Of a stretch of DNA of 64,000 bases, positions 32,903 to 45,106 are shown one piece after another. Source of the DNA: Polytrichum commune (taxonomy: Eukaryota > Streptophyta > Polytrichopsida > Polytrichales > Polytrichaceae). The DNA lies in the NCBI GenBank assembly GCA_950295325.1, contig OX485806.1, positions 55,425,169-55,489,168 on the forward strand, given 5' to 3'. The translations under genes were made by a program, and so were the position numbers. The notes beneath the pieces were generated by a model. The model did not search any database. It was given only the letters and a program-made list of their open reading frames with translations, and had not been told where the DNA came from. How positions within the stretch are numbered: the stretch's first letter is position 1; every line of letters begins with the position of its first letter.

Positions 32903-34654
32903 TATTGACGTAGGGTTAGACCAGAACTATTTGAAATGTGTCTTGGTTTTTCATGAAATATATGACATTGGGGTCGAATACTATATTAGACACATTTTAT
33001 AGCAATTTTATAGATTACAATTATATATCATGATTGTATTGATTTACGGATGTGGAATCCAACTTCACATGCGCTATCAAATGTTTTTTATATGTTTGTG
33101 TTTACGGATGTGGAGTCCAAACTATATAATTATATTGCAGATGCTAATTTGCATTTTCTTATACACACTGTCAAATTATTTTAATATTGTTGCGTTTGGG
33201 ATGTGCCGTTCAATTCACCCACAATTGGCTCAAGATGTTATGTTTGGGATACGCATCCAAGAGTCCCTAGATATAAAATTAGATGGCTATTTATAGATTC
33301 GTTAATTTTGTTCAATACAAAATACAAAATAAAAAATAATTGTAAATTGTGACATTGGAATATTGTGTTGGCGTAGTTTTGATTATACCCCAAACAATTA
33401 CTATATTTAGAAACATATATATTCATCACATATGGATCTTTCGAAAATTATGTTGCCATTGTTCCCCGTATTCCCTACGTTCCCAATATTCACATCCGAA
33501 ACTACGGGTCCAATTTATTTTGAGACTTTCCAAAGTCTCCAATTAACGAATATAGTGTTTTGTACAGTCATGGCTGATGTGGCAGGCTGATATAATACGC
33601 TGCCCGCACCACAAAAAATGCGATGATGGGCGGCAACATACATTGACATTGAATGTCATGGAATCATCGATGGATGAGTACCCCAAATAAATGATTAATC
33701 ACTTGAACACTCCATATACTTCTTGGAATTCATAGGGACACTTTGAAAGCAACTGGATTAAAAAATTGAAAACATACATAAAAAAAATCATGCATGTTTG
33801 CCGGAACATGCTAATAACTAAGAACTAAATCAATTGATATTGTGAAACCACTTATCCATGGTAGTAGTTACATCTAAATTGCATGTTAAATGTCAATGAA
33901 CATTTCACGTTATCTAAAGCATGTTATTTTTTATTTTTTTACCGGAAGACGGAATTGATAGAATACAAAATACGCATGCGGTGTCCTTATTGGAATCTTC
34001 ATTTAAATTTACATAATACAAAATACGTCTTTGCCAATGTATGGTCAGACGTCCACTATGACACGTGGCGACCATTTTCCACGTGTCCCAGAGGTCGACC
34101 ATTTCACCTGGTGCTGCGGAAATGCCCTCAAAGGTTGGGCGGCATCCTAAAACCCTAAACAGAACGGTGAACCTTCTTTCAAAGAGTGCAAACACATCAC
34201 TTACCCTGATGGCAATGGCCTCACGTCGTGGATGTGGATGAGTAGGACGCCGCCGTGCTTCTCAACAATCTTGTACCCCAATGTGGAGACAAAAGACCGT
34301 TGATGTTGGCGTCGACGCAGTCGGAATGGACCGTCGTAGGAGCTTGCGTTTGCATCAGCGGGGGGGACGCAAAGCTCCATGCCGGATGCTCCAGAAGAGA
34401 ACCTCCCGCAAAATCCACTTCAAAAAGAGGTGATTATTGTCCAACCTATTTGTGTTGAGGAGTGTAGGCACTACACTAGGTCAAATTTGCAACTTCTGCA
34501 CATTCTGCAATCACTTTCCCAAGGCCAGTCCTCCGTTCCGATGTCAACTGCAACGGAGGGGGTTGTGCATATGTTCAAAAAAACATATTATGGTATTAGA
34601 TAATTGTATTCAATTGCTTACAATTCATCACAACCCTAAACCTTGAAATATGAT

Positions 34655-34865
34655 CTTTAGTGTCACTAATTCTAATTGTCATCCTCAATACGAATTGTAA
34701 ACCGTGGTAGAATGTCACCAATAGTAAATGTTAACCCAACATTATTTGTTATTCCTTGTAAATTTCTTTTGGGTATATAGATTTACCATGTGGCAATTAA
34801 GGGCAATTACCATGGTTTTTCATCCAAATTTCAATCATCCATTGACAATATTTCATCACAAGTTG
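34655..34865 (+). repeat. Partial second copy of the MITE-like sequence
   Basis: Direct-orientation similarity to 26310-26525, with the shared blocks CCAACATTATTT, ATTCCTTGTAAA and CATCCAAA(A/T)TTCAATCATCCAT. The terminal inverted repeat is not present here. Confidence 0.7.
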
Positions 34866-36746
34866 CCGCCCAAAGAAGGTAGGGTTTGGGGACCGCGAGC
34901 GTGGCGAGAGAGCGACAAAGCAGTGAGCATGGCGAGAGAGCGAGAGAGGAACGAACGTGGAAGAGTCTCGGCTCTTGTTGAGCTGACGACGATGACGACG
35001 CTTTACGGACGGGCGGGGTGATTGACGGAGGACAGGGGTTGAAGGTGTGCTGCCACGTTTGTTGCTTCGGTAAGGTGGAGAGGTGGCGAATCGACGAATC
35101 TTCAACTAGTTTCCAGGTGAAGCAAGTCTTCAATTTCAACCGATTGTTTTTCGAACTCAACCGGTTCATCTGCAACTAACCACCCGTTCTTCCCTAAACA
35201 AAGCATTGCAGGCGATGACATGCAAACACAAGCGTCATCTGCAAAGTTGGTGGACACATCAGTCTTGACGTCGACCACGGCGGAAGCGAAGACGGTCCTG
35301 CCGGAACCTGCCCTCCCTCCCATGTTGAATGTTGTGAGCGTTGTGGACGTGCCATGTCTTTCTGCATTGCTTGTTTGCAGCGACGTCATCAAAGATGTTG
35401 CGGCCGATGTCACCATGAACAAGGCGGCAGACCACGCCAGCGTCACCTGGATATTGCCACGGTGATGGAGGAGATAGTGCACGAGGATGGGAACAAGGCA
35501 GTGGAATTCGACGTCATTGTTAACATTGCGGAGGACGCAGTGGATAAAGCGGTTGGGCAGTCCAGTGTGGAGAACGCCGACGGGCATGCAACGGGCGAGG
35601 AAATTGTAGCCACAAGCGACAAGAATGTGGTAGAGCAGGTATCGCATACCACCACCCTTAGATAGAAGCTAGCCATCAATTGAAGTATTTGACGTAAAAC
35701 CCCAACTGTGGTTGTGATCCTATCAAACATGGCAGCAAACATCGAAGTCAATGTCGCATCGTCGTGCGCCCGTTTTTTTAAACATCTGCTTGTTGAATCG
35801 GACACCTGTTCAGACGTCTAGTTCAACAAATGTGGATGTCAACCATAACGCTCACTCATGTCTCGAATTGTCTTCCTAAAAATATGAATGTGTAACGTAT
35901 TTGCAGGAGGTAAATCTAGGAAAGGTAAGGAAAATGTATTTTCATTTGTTGATGTAATTTTTTTTGCACAGTCTGCATATATTGGTAATGTATGGATAGA
36001 AACTCACTAACACTCGTCGTGGTGCTATGTGAATCGTTTTGGGATGTAGCAAACGGGGAGTGCCACGAAAGCGGACGGGCAAAAGAAGAAATGACATATC
36101 AACAAATATTCCACGGTCAGTATCGGAGTAGTTCCAAGTTCTATGCATAAGACAATGAGGTGGCATAAATGCATGCAAAGTCAATTTTGGGGTGGCTAGT
36201 GATTTTGTCGTGGCATAGAACATTGTTTTTTCTGTTTGTTTTATAGCACATGCCAACGAGTAGCGACGTTTTATGTAGAACTGTAGCTTTCTAGTTGCAA
36301 CATGTTATGGAAATGAATAAAAAAAACTTTTTATGGCAACATATGTGTGTTTTGCAATAACTTTTGTACATGTTTTTTATGTATATGCCCATGTTCATCT
36401 AGAATGTCATCCACCTTGACGTCAACAGCGTGTCCCATACGTTCATGTAAGCGTCCATAACAACGCCAATACATGTCAATGTTGACATGCATATTGATGG
36501 GATGCTGTCATGAAAAACGAGTCCCTATACATGTTTCCTCCTGTCCATGACACCATCGACACCTGTCGTGGTGACGACGATGAAAGAGATCACAATCTCC
36601 CACCACACATGATGGCTTCGAAAACAACGCCTAAAACTATAATATCACAAATTTTAATATGCAGGACGAACATGTTGTCCCCCATAACATTCTCCCGTCC
36701 CACATGACGTCAATCAAAACAACGATTGCAATTGCATTTCAATAAA

Positions 36747-36871
36747 ATGCAATATCCACGTCATTTCTTTATGGGGTCCACGCGTCATCCCACACAAGAT
36801 GCAATGTCCACGTCATTTCTTTATGGGGTCCACACGTCATCACACACAAAATGCAATGTCCACGTCAGCGG
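36747..36871 (+). repeat. 52-bp tandem repeat
   Basis: 2.4 copies of a unit with ATGCAAT(A/G)TCCACGTCAT and TTTATGGGGTCCAC, starting at 36747, 36799 and 36851. No gene is associated. Confidence 0.85.
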
Positions 36872-37460
36872 CGAATTCCACGTGAAAGTGGCCCTCCTGG
36901 CACTGCCAGCACATCATTTGCTTACATGGAGCTGACATGTCCTCCATGTGTTCGTCTCTGGGGACCATGGAAAACCATGTTTTATGTGATGTCACATAAA
37001 AAATGAGCTCAAATCGGACATGTTATATCCATTTTTCTCATATTTTTTGCTCGTCAATTATAACGGATTTTAGGTGACGTCCAAAAAAACAAAGTCCATG
37101 TTAAAGTGAACGCCGATAGCCGTTTTTTCCAACGTTAAAAAAAACATGTTTTTTTATAGTGATTCATCCTGACCTTAAATATTGTTTTTTGCCTATCGGT
37201 TGTTCTTCATAACTGCCACTGTCGGGGCCTCCGATCCTACTATCACCTCTGCTCTTCTAAATTCATGTGTAATAACATTTGCATTAAATGGCCATAGGTA
37301 CACTCACCTTTTGTGCCTAAATTAAGAATGAATGACTCGTTGTGTTGTAACTCTCCCAGTGCGCATATAAACCTTACGTCCTTCGTGTTTGGCGGATCCA
37401 ACTCGTTGCTATGGCCTGGCGTTCTATTATCGTTTGTGTGAGGACCGAGAAATCTAGGGT

Positions 37461-38344
37461 TCAGAGTAATGCATTCGTTAGTTGTCTATAGTCTAGCATG
37501 AGGTTAGAATGTTTACCTCGCATTCCCATAATTGTAATACAAATCCGGAGGCCTAAGCTCATTTGGGTGAACTCGTTGTATGTACTTCTTTCTTCTCTTA
37601 GATTCTCTCTAGCATGTTGATACAAATTAGCTATAAGATGCGGCAATCTAATAATCTTGTTCGGTTGTCAACATTTATCCGAAAGATGGTTCCCTCTACA
37701 ATTACAACATCCGAAGGATTGATCATCTGACCACCACTGCCCCAGAACATGCCACCTACCACAAAAGTAATGGAACTCTCGCCTCAGTCCATTCTGCCTT
37801 CCAGGCCCCTGTTGTCATCCCGTGAAATTACCTTGTCCATATGGGTTTTGACCTTGACCTTCGTAATTTTGTGGTGGTGGGGCCCCCATGTTTTTTTATT
37901 CCCTATTACGCCCCGTCCTACATAACACACCACAACCCCAAGGCATGTCTACCTGACTCTACCGGGAGCGGAAGGTTCGGTTGTTGATTCCTTACCATTA
38001 GCATCATTTGGTCCGTTAAGCTCTGAATCTACTTCGTGACTGGTTCTTGAAACCCTAATTGACTCTCTCCTAACTTTTGTTCGATCTCTTTGATGTTTGG
38101 TCCACGGTCTAGGATAGACGTCCATTACTTTTCGTGAGACTTGCTCTTCAACCATTTCGGAGGTTCCCTTTTGCACTCGTGGCCGGATCGGAATAAACTG
38201 TGGAATCCAATCGTCCCCTTTCTTCAACTGCCTTTCGTACTCTTTATCTATGTTTTTGATCTCCTTAGATGCAAATGTGAGGTAAAATAGGCACCCCCTT
38301 GGTTTGTAAAAACCATAACGAATCCTTCCTCTTACTTCGCGCAT
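37461..38344 (-). pseudogene. Gag-like remnant with an altered zinc knuckle
   Basis: Frames on the minus strand give a charged region (38344-37949, KEYERQLKKGDDWIPQF then an Arg/Lys-rich part), a Gln/Gly/Pro-rich linker with stops, a knuckle-like CCNCRGNHLSDKC (37671-37720), and a short frame NLYQHARENLREER. Gag proteins package retroelement RNA through CCHC knuckles; this one has three residues rather than four before the His. The order and the stops indicate decay. Whether it belongs with the Tat-like pol at 39.9-47.8 kb is unclear, because gag should lie on the other side of that pol. Confidence 0.45.
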
Positions 38345-38803
38345 CTATTTGATCATGGTCATTCTGTATCAAAACACCAAACAAAGAGGAAATGTCCGCC
38401 CCAATCGGAGTTGCTTGGACCTATAGATAATAAAATTTTCAAAACCGCCTTCCTTCCCCAACGGAGTGGGTTTGGACTAAATAGATGATATCCAAAATAA
38501 TGAATTGTTAAACCTGTCCAGCCTCCCCCAACGGAGTGGGTTCGGATCCCGTTAGCAATAATATTACTTGAGATGACCACTTTGACTTCCTCCCCTCTTT
38601 AGGTTCGTCTACTAGATCTAAATCTTTTATAAGGGACCCTAAATTCCTAACTTGGCACTCAAATTCCACTCCCACGCAACACCAAACGTTCAAACAAAAA
38701 CAAATATGACCTAAAACATATACTCTAGTCCTGGTAAATTTCCCCTATGAGACTCATACTTTATATTCTTTGTATCTCTCCTCACAAGTACGGTAGGAAA
38801 TAT
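38345..38803. other. Intergenic retroelement-like DNA
   Basis: No gene. Two near-identical segments with CCCCAACGGAGTGGGTT(T/C)GGA occur near 38456 and 38527, and a related ATCGGAGT form near 38403, with spacing of about 55-70 bp. Confidence 0.5.
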
Positions 38804-38808
38804 ATCTC

Positions 38809-39912
38809 TATGAGCCCAAAATGGTTGCTCATATTTGTTTTATGTTTAGAATTTACTTAGAATTGCATTTGAAGTCATTATTGGAACCTAGAAAAGGATT
38901 AAAAAGAGTGAGGCTTGGTGTGGATTTATGTTTTAGGCCTTAGGCTTATTTAGTATGATTAATTAAAGGATTAGTGTGAGTAAGGGTTGAAATTTAGAAC
39001 ATAGTGGTTGTGGGTTACGTAAGGGAAGGGCCTCGGGGTTTAAGTGTTTGAATTGGGACCTATCATGTTGGTTTAGGGGGTGAGGGTTTAGTGGATAGGA
39101 TGAGGTCCTATTATGTAGGAGAGGGGTCAGGGGTTAAGCCCTCTCGGGTGTTTGTGTGTGGTCCTTTTTTTTTGAGTTAAGCAGGGGAGGAGTTCGAGTA
39201 GCTGGGATGAGCTGTGGTTTGAGGCTTGGGTTCGGCATTCAGAGCTACTGATTTGAGTTTTGAACTCGGCATTAGGAGCTACTGATTTGAGGCTTTGGGC
39301 TCGGCATGAAGAGCTGCTGGTTTGAGGCTTGGGTTCGGCATGAATTGAGCTGCGGTTGAAGTTTTGAGCTCGGCATTAGGAGCTACTGATTTGAGGCTTT
39401 GGGCTCGGCATGAAGAGTTGTTGGTTTGAGGCTTGGGTTCGGCATGAAGAGCTAATGCTGTGAAGAGAGCTCGGGGGCTGCCGGTTATGGGACCGGATAT
39501 GTGACTGGTTATGAGCCCGGGCCAGTTATGGGAAGGGCCAGGGTTACTAATATCACCTCATATTGTGGGCTAGCTAATTAGGAAAGGGGGGGAAAGATTA
39601 AACTAGGAATTCAACTCATCAGTGAATTAGGGCGGTTCGGCCTCATATAAATTAGAGGGTGGCCTAAGGGGATGAGTTTTTTGTAGGGATTTGAGGGTTG
39701 GTTGCAAATTAGTGTAGGAAGAAGGGAATAAATAGAGAAGAGCATTTTTCAATGCTTGTACTCGTATTATGGAATAAACTGGTGTGCAAGAGTTGATGGG
39801 AAATGTAATGGATTTTATTGGCGTTGGGAAAAGGGAGTTATGTGAACATAAATGTGATCCCCATGCCCTCACCCAGACTACGATGCATAAGGGTGGGTGG
39901 TTTGGCCTCACA
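38809..39912 (+). mobile_element. Solo LTR-B (copy 3)
   Basis: 1,104 bp with target duplication ATCTC (38804-38808 and 39913-39917). It starts TATGAGCCC, where sister copies have TGTGAGCCC, and ends GGCCTCACA. The GAGTGAGGCTTGGTGTG block matches LTR-B copy 2. An internal minisatellite of about 41 bp (GAGCTACTGATTTGAGG...CTCGGCAT) fills 39205-39460. It sits in the C-terminal tail of the Tat-like integrase remnant. Confidence 0.88.
39205..39460 (+). repeat. About 41-bp minisatellite inside LTR-B copy 3
   Basis: About six diverged units of GAGCT(A/G)CTG(A/G)TTTGAGGCTT plus GGG(C/T)TCGGCAT. The block is absent from LTR-B copies 1 and 2, so it expanded in this copy or its parent. Confidence 0.8.
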
Positions 39913-39917
39913 ATCTC

Positions 39918-40451
39918 CCACCAATGTCTTCAACAATAATGAACCATTAGCAAACATTTTTTTTACCACATACGAACCTAACCAAATAGCGTCGAACTTT
40001 CCCGGAAAATCTTTATGCCTTTCGTCCCTTAATAAGATCCATTGACCCGATTGAAAGAACGAATATTTTGTTTCTTATCAAAAGCCACCTTCCTTCGTCG
40101 TTGATGTGTCTCAATGTGTTGCGCATTCAACATCCGGCTTCGTTCAAACGTTTTAGAAACTCCAACCGGTGTTCAATAGATTTTGAAAAATCCAACCTCT
40201 TATTCACTGCAAATCGCAACGTTTCATCTTCAAATTCAATAGGTAAAATGGCCTCAATTCCGTAAAATAGGGTGGTGTGTGTAGTAATCTTATAAGTCAT
40301 ATAAGGCCCAAAGAGCGGTGGGAAGTTTCAAATTCCAATCCATCTTTGAATCATCCACCGTCTTCCTCAAAATCCTACACAAGGTTTGATTCGTCCCTTC
40401 CGTTTGGCCGTTCGTTTGATTCCGCGATCATTTCATTCACAAAATATGATC
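39918..40451 (-). pseudogene. Tat-like integrase C-terminus, second copy
   Basis: On the minus strand this contains the same integrase stretch as 43086-43480 (nucleotide similarity over about 40137-40450), followed by the degenerate integrase tail towards 39918. It is interrupted by stops. It is separated from the other copy by LTR-A and LTR-C insertions. Confidence 0.7.
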
Positions 40452-40537
40452 CTCAGTGTCGCACACCTCTCCATGAGGACTGCCTGAAACACCATGGGCA
40501 CAAGAGGAACCCCATAATGACACTCGAGACTTGTGGC

Positions 40538-42113
40538 TGTGAGCTAGGATTACCCCCACCTTTAATTGCGTCGTGGTCGAGGTGAGGGATCCCCCTTCCA
40601 CAGGTTACCAGCTTTAAGCAAGAGAGTGTAGTTTTCTCCCATGTCAATGACGAAATGGTGCCCATAACACCTTCTTTTTATTACATTTGACCACAAATGT
40701 TCATACACTTAAGTCACACAGCACACTCGAACTCTCCAATTTATTAATATGAACTACCCTAAACTAAGTCAATGCCAGCACCGAATTGAACAGCAGGTTT
40801 TGGCTTCTCCTCCTAATTCAAATCGACTAGCTACTCCACACCACTCTATTTTTTGACAACTCCTACCACTAGCAATCAAGGAACCGTGATAACAACTGTA
40901 GCCACCTCAACTTGGCCACCAAGCTTTTGGAGTTGTTCTTCAAGTGCAGCATTGCTCTGCTGTAACCCAGTAACTTCTTCCTCCAAATCAACAATCCTCT
41001 CCCCTAGAGCCTTCATTATGTTGTCAACTCCATAAACTTTCTTCCCAGCATCGTGACACTCGAGCACAACTCTTCAATTTGTTGTTTAATTCAGCAAACG
41101 GTCACCCTGCCGCTTTGGATTGTCAGCCTTGGCCGAAAGCTCCGATTCCTTGTCTCGCAACTCGACTACGGCCCTCGCACCTGCAGCTACCTCCGCAACA
41201 TCCAATTTCATTGCCAGTTCTCCTCAAATTTTGCCTTTGTTTGGCGGTGTCCACTACTGGGACGAGATCCAACTCCGTATCCTCAAACTTCTCGTACTTC
41301 TGTGCTACTTCTGCAGCCTTGTCATTCGACAATGCTTCCTTATATTTGGCCTTCGAGAATGCTTCCACACATACAGCAGCCGCCAACCTCGGTTTGTCAA
41401 AAAAAAAAATACAACCCCTAGCATCGGCGAGCCTATTGGCAATCAGCTTGCAACACTAAGAATTCTCACCGTAGCTGATTTTCAGAACTTTCTCTGAGCA
41501 GCCCGTGCTCCTCTCTCCTATACACTACCCTTCGATAGAGACCCCCACCTGCGGAGATAGGGCTCAAGCATCCCCCCAACCATCCGCCTTCAACTTATTT
41601 CTTTTACCTAACATTTCTTCTTGGTCAGTCGCCTCATGGCATTGCTGTTCGTAGTTGACCTCAAAACGAACCAACCCAACAACCATCTCTATTTTGGAGA
41701 GAAAACCTCCCCTATTTCAGCAGTTCCTTATCAACGTCCCACACACCACTACACCCACATTGACTATCATCTGCACAGCTCTCCGCCCTACCCTGATCCC
41801 GAACTCCCTACAGCTCGAGAGGTCTCAAGGCCTTTCCTGGCCTCCAAAATTCAGAGTTATCCACTTGGCAGGGCCCCTCCCAAAACAATTAATTAACCCT
41901 TGGCCCAAGGGCCACCTAAACTTATATAAACTAATTACTCATTTTTGGTATTTTTCCTTAATTGCACACAATCACACCCTTTAAATTCTAATCTAACTAA
42001 GCTTTTGATTCTTCAATCCTTCCTAACTTCTAACCCACTCAACAATTGCCAATCCTAGCGTTTAGTACCTTTTTAGGTTTAAATTAATTTGTGGGCACGA
42101 ATTCGGGCTCACA
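40538..42113 (-). mobile_element. Family-C TG...CA insertion within LTR-A
   Basis: 1,576 bp starting TGTGAGC and ending GCTCACA, with target duplication GTGGC/GTGGT (40533-40537 and 42114-42118; one mismatch). In minus orientation it opens TGTGAGCCCGAATTCG and has a TATA box (TATATAA, near 41928) and then a degenerate ORF. It is best read as a solo LTR or short ORF-bearing element related at its tip to LTR-B. Confidence 0.8.
40874..41400 (-). pseudogene. Degenerate coiled-coil ORF in family-C insertion
   Basis: Two frames on the minus strand connect by frame changes: AVCVEAFSKAKYKEALSNDK (from about 41386) and MKALGERIVDLEEEVTGLQQ (to 40876), with RDKESELSAK in the third frame between. The heptad-like pattern suggests a coiled-coil protein. 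It lies in sense with the LTR's own TATA box. The family is not recognised; gag-like is a guess. Confidence 0.4.
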
Positions 42114-43085
42114 GTGGTGCAGTTGGTGAGAGAGCCCAAATGATCCTAGTGTGGGCGAAGACCCCGGGCGTTGGGAACGCCTCCCACCCAAGGCAATTAG
42201 GAGGCATGACGGTAAGGCCATGAGCTATGCGTAGCTCATGGCGTGGTGATTCCATAAAGCTCAAGAACACCTCAATCGGAGGTGTGAGCTAGGAGTTATG
42301 GCAATTTGAGTGGCAATTTGAGTCCCGGGACAACGCCCTAGTACAGCAATGCCCTGGGACTGGTTCCCGGGACTGCCAAGGTTTGAATAGGCCTAACTTC
42401 CTCAATACTTGGCCGAATGGGGCAATTGAGGGGTCCATCAGTATTAACGTGAAGTGTAGATGAAGATGAAGTGGTCGCTTGTGAACATCACACATCATAC
42501 AAAGAAGTTCTGATGGTCTGAAGCAGCTTGGGGCTTCTAGGCGCAGCAGCTAAGGGAAAGTGTCTACTTGACCCCAACTCTTGGTAGAGAGAAAAAAAAT
42601 CTCTTGACGGTGGGGTAGGGGCCCCGCCTAGAATGCTAGGGGCTTATATGGATGAGGTGGTGTTGTCTCACCCACCCGAGGCTAAACGACACGGCCTTCA
42701 TGGGCTTTGGCCCAATGTGAGGCCATAGTTGCTTAGTATGCTTCGGGTTGTTATAGTGTTGCTTCGGCAACGAGATAATCAACATAAGATTGGACTTTCA
42801 TAGAGGGAAGTCCACATCTACGAATTGGTTACCGATTAAAGGGTGAATCCAGAAAGCAAAGTAGGAGGGTTGGTTCCCTCTTATGAACTAAAGGTCCGGG
42901 GTAGGAGGAGCTAACCATTGGCATGGCAGAATGCAAAGGATTAGCGCTCATAATATTTTCTAGAAACAAAAATTAACTAGATTGTTAAGGAAGGTAGCAA
43001 AAGTTGTGACACTCGAACACTAACCAACACCTACGGACAACCGAACCGAGTGATGATATTGTCGTAGAAAAACATAGCGGTTGTC

Positions 43086-43500
43086 TTAGCATCCGGCTTT
43101 GTTCAAACGTTTTAGAAATTCCAACCGGTGCTCAATAGATTTTGAAGAATCCAACCTCTTATTTACTGCAATTCGCAACGTTTCATCTTCAAATTCAATA
43201 GATAAGATGGCCTCAATTCCGTAAATCAAGGAAAATGGGGTGGTGTGTGTAGTAATCTTATAAGTCATATAATAGGCCCAAAGATCGGTGGGAAGTTTCA
43301 AATTCCAATCCATCTTTGAATCATCCACCGTCTTCCTCAAAATCCTACACAAGGTTTGATTCGTCCGTTCCGTTTGGCCGTTCGTTTGAGGATGGTAAGA
43401 AACTTAGAATTGATGATCAATCTTAAAATCTACGGTCAATTCCGCGATCATTTCATTCACTGCCTTCGTTTTGGCCCACTTTGTCAAATACTTTGTTGCG
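43086..43500 (-). pseudogene. Tat-like Ty3/gypsy integrase fragment
   Basis: The integrase catalytic end and C-terminal part read HPQTNGQTERTNQTLCRILR (holding the catalytic Glu), then NLKLPTDLWAYYMTYKITTH and TPFSLIYGIEAILSIE. The spacing and wording fit the Tat branch of plant Ty3/gypsy elements. The first two Asp regions are not readable in this piece. Stops are present upstream. Confidence 0.82.
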
Positions 43501-43693
43501 ACCATAGTGTAGCTCATTTATCGTGATAATGCTGGATGCACTTAACCCACATAATCTACATGCACCCTAATGATGGGCCGAAGGTGTTGGAGGCGGCTCA
43601 TAATAGCCCTTGTGAAGGTTATTTTGCGGGGATATTGACTGCACATAAGGCGCATCGAGCAGGATACTATTGTCCAACAATGCTTAAAGATGC

Positions 43694-44122
43694 TTAAGGA
43701 TCCTCGTAAGTATGAATAATGTTTTGTAAGTGCATTGATTGAATATCCAAAAACTCCGCAACATGATTGTACAACACTAGGTTTGGCACTGTAGACACCG
43801 CAAATAGTGCCGCATCCAAAAATTCATCAATTATTCCACCCGTAGTTTTTTCCTCGGAGTTTTGCGATATATGATCCGCTTGGAGATGCATCCTCCCCGG
43901 TTTGTACACCACCTCATAGTAAAATTCTTGTAACCATAATATCCAATGAGCAATCAACCCGCTCAAATCATGATTGTTAATCAAATAACATAAAGTCATA
44001 TGATCAACAAAAACTATAGTTTTGCTTAACAAAAGATAATGTTGATAATTTTATACCGAAATTATCATGGCCAAAGCTTCACGCTCCATTGTGGTGCTCC
44101 TTTAAAATGCCTACTAGCAAAG
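43694..44122 (-). pseudogene. Tat-like RNase H fragment
   Basis: TIVFVDHMTLCYLINNHDLSG and WILWLQEFYYEVVYKPGRMH, then ADHISQ, follow the usual RNase H order (DH...L..L; LQEF; PGR; AD.LS). RNase H degrades the RNA strand of the cDNA hybrid. The 5' half is out of frame (MEREALAMIISV readable near 44090-44050) and is cut from the RT by the solo LTR-A at 44128. Confidence 0.82.
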
Positions 44123-44127
44123 GCTAT

Positions 44128-45101
44128 TGTTGCGCACCTCTTCATGAGGAGTGCCCAAAACACCATGGGCACAAGGGGGACCCCGGAGTGACACCCAGGA
44201 CTTGTGGCGCTGTTGGTGAAAGGGCCCAAGTGATCCTAGTGTGGGTGAGGGCCCCGGGCGTTGGGAACGCCTCCCACCCATGGAGACTAGGAGGCACAAG
44301 GGTAAGGCCATGAGCTATGCGTAGCTCATGGCGTGGTGATTCTAGAACGCTCAAGAACACCTCAATCAGAGGTGTGAGCTAGGAGTTCTGGCCATTTGAG
44401 TGGGGCGTTGTCCCGGGACAGCGCCTTGGTACAGCAGTGCCTGGGAGTGATTCCCGGGACTGCTAAGGTTCAAACAGGCATAACTTCCTCAATACTTGCC
44501 TGAATGGGGCAAGTGAGGAGTGCATCGGCATTTACCGGAAGCGTAGATGAAGATGAAGTGGTCGCTTGTTAGCATCAGACATCATACAAGGAAGTTATGA
44601 TGGTCTGAAGCTGCAAGGGGCTTCGAGGCCCAGCAGCTAAGGGGAAAATGTCTACTTGGCCCCAACTCTTGGTAGAGAGACAAAAGGTCTCTTCACGGTG
44701 GGGTAGGGGCCCCGCATAGAGTCCTAGAGGCTTATATGGGTGAGGTGGTGTGGCCTCACCCACCCGAGGCCGAACGGCACGGCCTTCATGGGCTTTGGCC
44801 CAATGTGAGGCCATAGTTGCCTAGTATGGTTCGGGTTGTTGTAGTGTTGCTCCGGCAATGCGATGATCAACATAGGATTGGACTTCCATGGATGGAAATC
44901 CACATTTGGGAATTGGTTACCGATTAAGGGGTGAGTCCCGAAAGTAAAGTAGGAGGGTTGGTTCCCCTCTTATGAACTATATGGTCCGGGGTAGGAGGAG
45001 CTAACCATTGGCATGGCGGAATGCGAATGGTTGCGCTCGTAACCTTTGCTAGAATTGAAAATTGGCAAGATTGTCAACGGGGGCTAGCAAGGGTTGCGAC
45101 A
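44128..45101 (+). mobile_element. Solo LTR-A in the Tat RNase H region
   Basis: 974 bp, TGTTGCGCACC...GGTTGCGACA, with perfect target duplication GCTAT (44123-44127 and 45102-45106). It lies opposite to the Tat-like pol. The first two codons of the interrupted gene (AIA/VAF) rejoin across it. Confidence 0.92.
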
Positions 45102-45106
45102 GCTAT

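Larger units (their letters stand above)
32903..37460. other. Long gene-poor stretch
   Basis: No recognisable gene. Two half-palindromes (TTTACGGATGTGG) occur near 33042 and 33100. A MITE-related repeat lies at 34655-34865. Two overlapping Ala/Val/Asp-rich frames at 35220-35663 (plus) are open for some 80-100 codons each, but match nothing I know and run into each other out of frame. A 52-bp tandem repeat lies at 36747-36871, and a CACTA-like terminus ends at 37160. Confidence 0.5.
40457..43011 (+). mobile_element. Solo LTR-A, split by a family-C insertion
   Basis: LTR-A sequence from 40457 (TGTCGCACACC) to 40537, resuming at 42119 and ending GTTGTGACA at 43011. It is more diverged than the other full copies and has small deletions. 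The flanks CTCAG and CTCGA agree at only three of five bases, so the duplication is doubtful. It lies between two copies of the same integrase segment. Confidence 0.85.

Noticed and set aside
34797-35805. Several overlapping ORFs on both strands
   Set aside because: Open frames overlap on both strands, share no motif with known families and break into each other; they probably reflect local GC richness.
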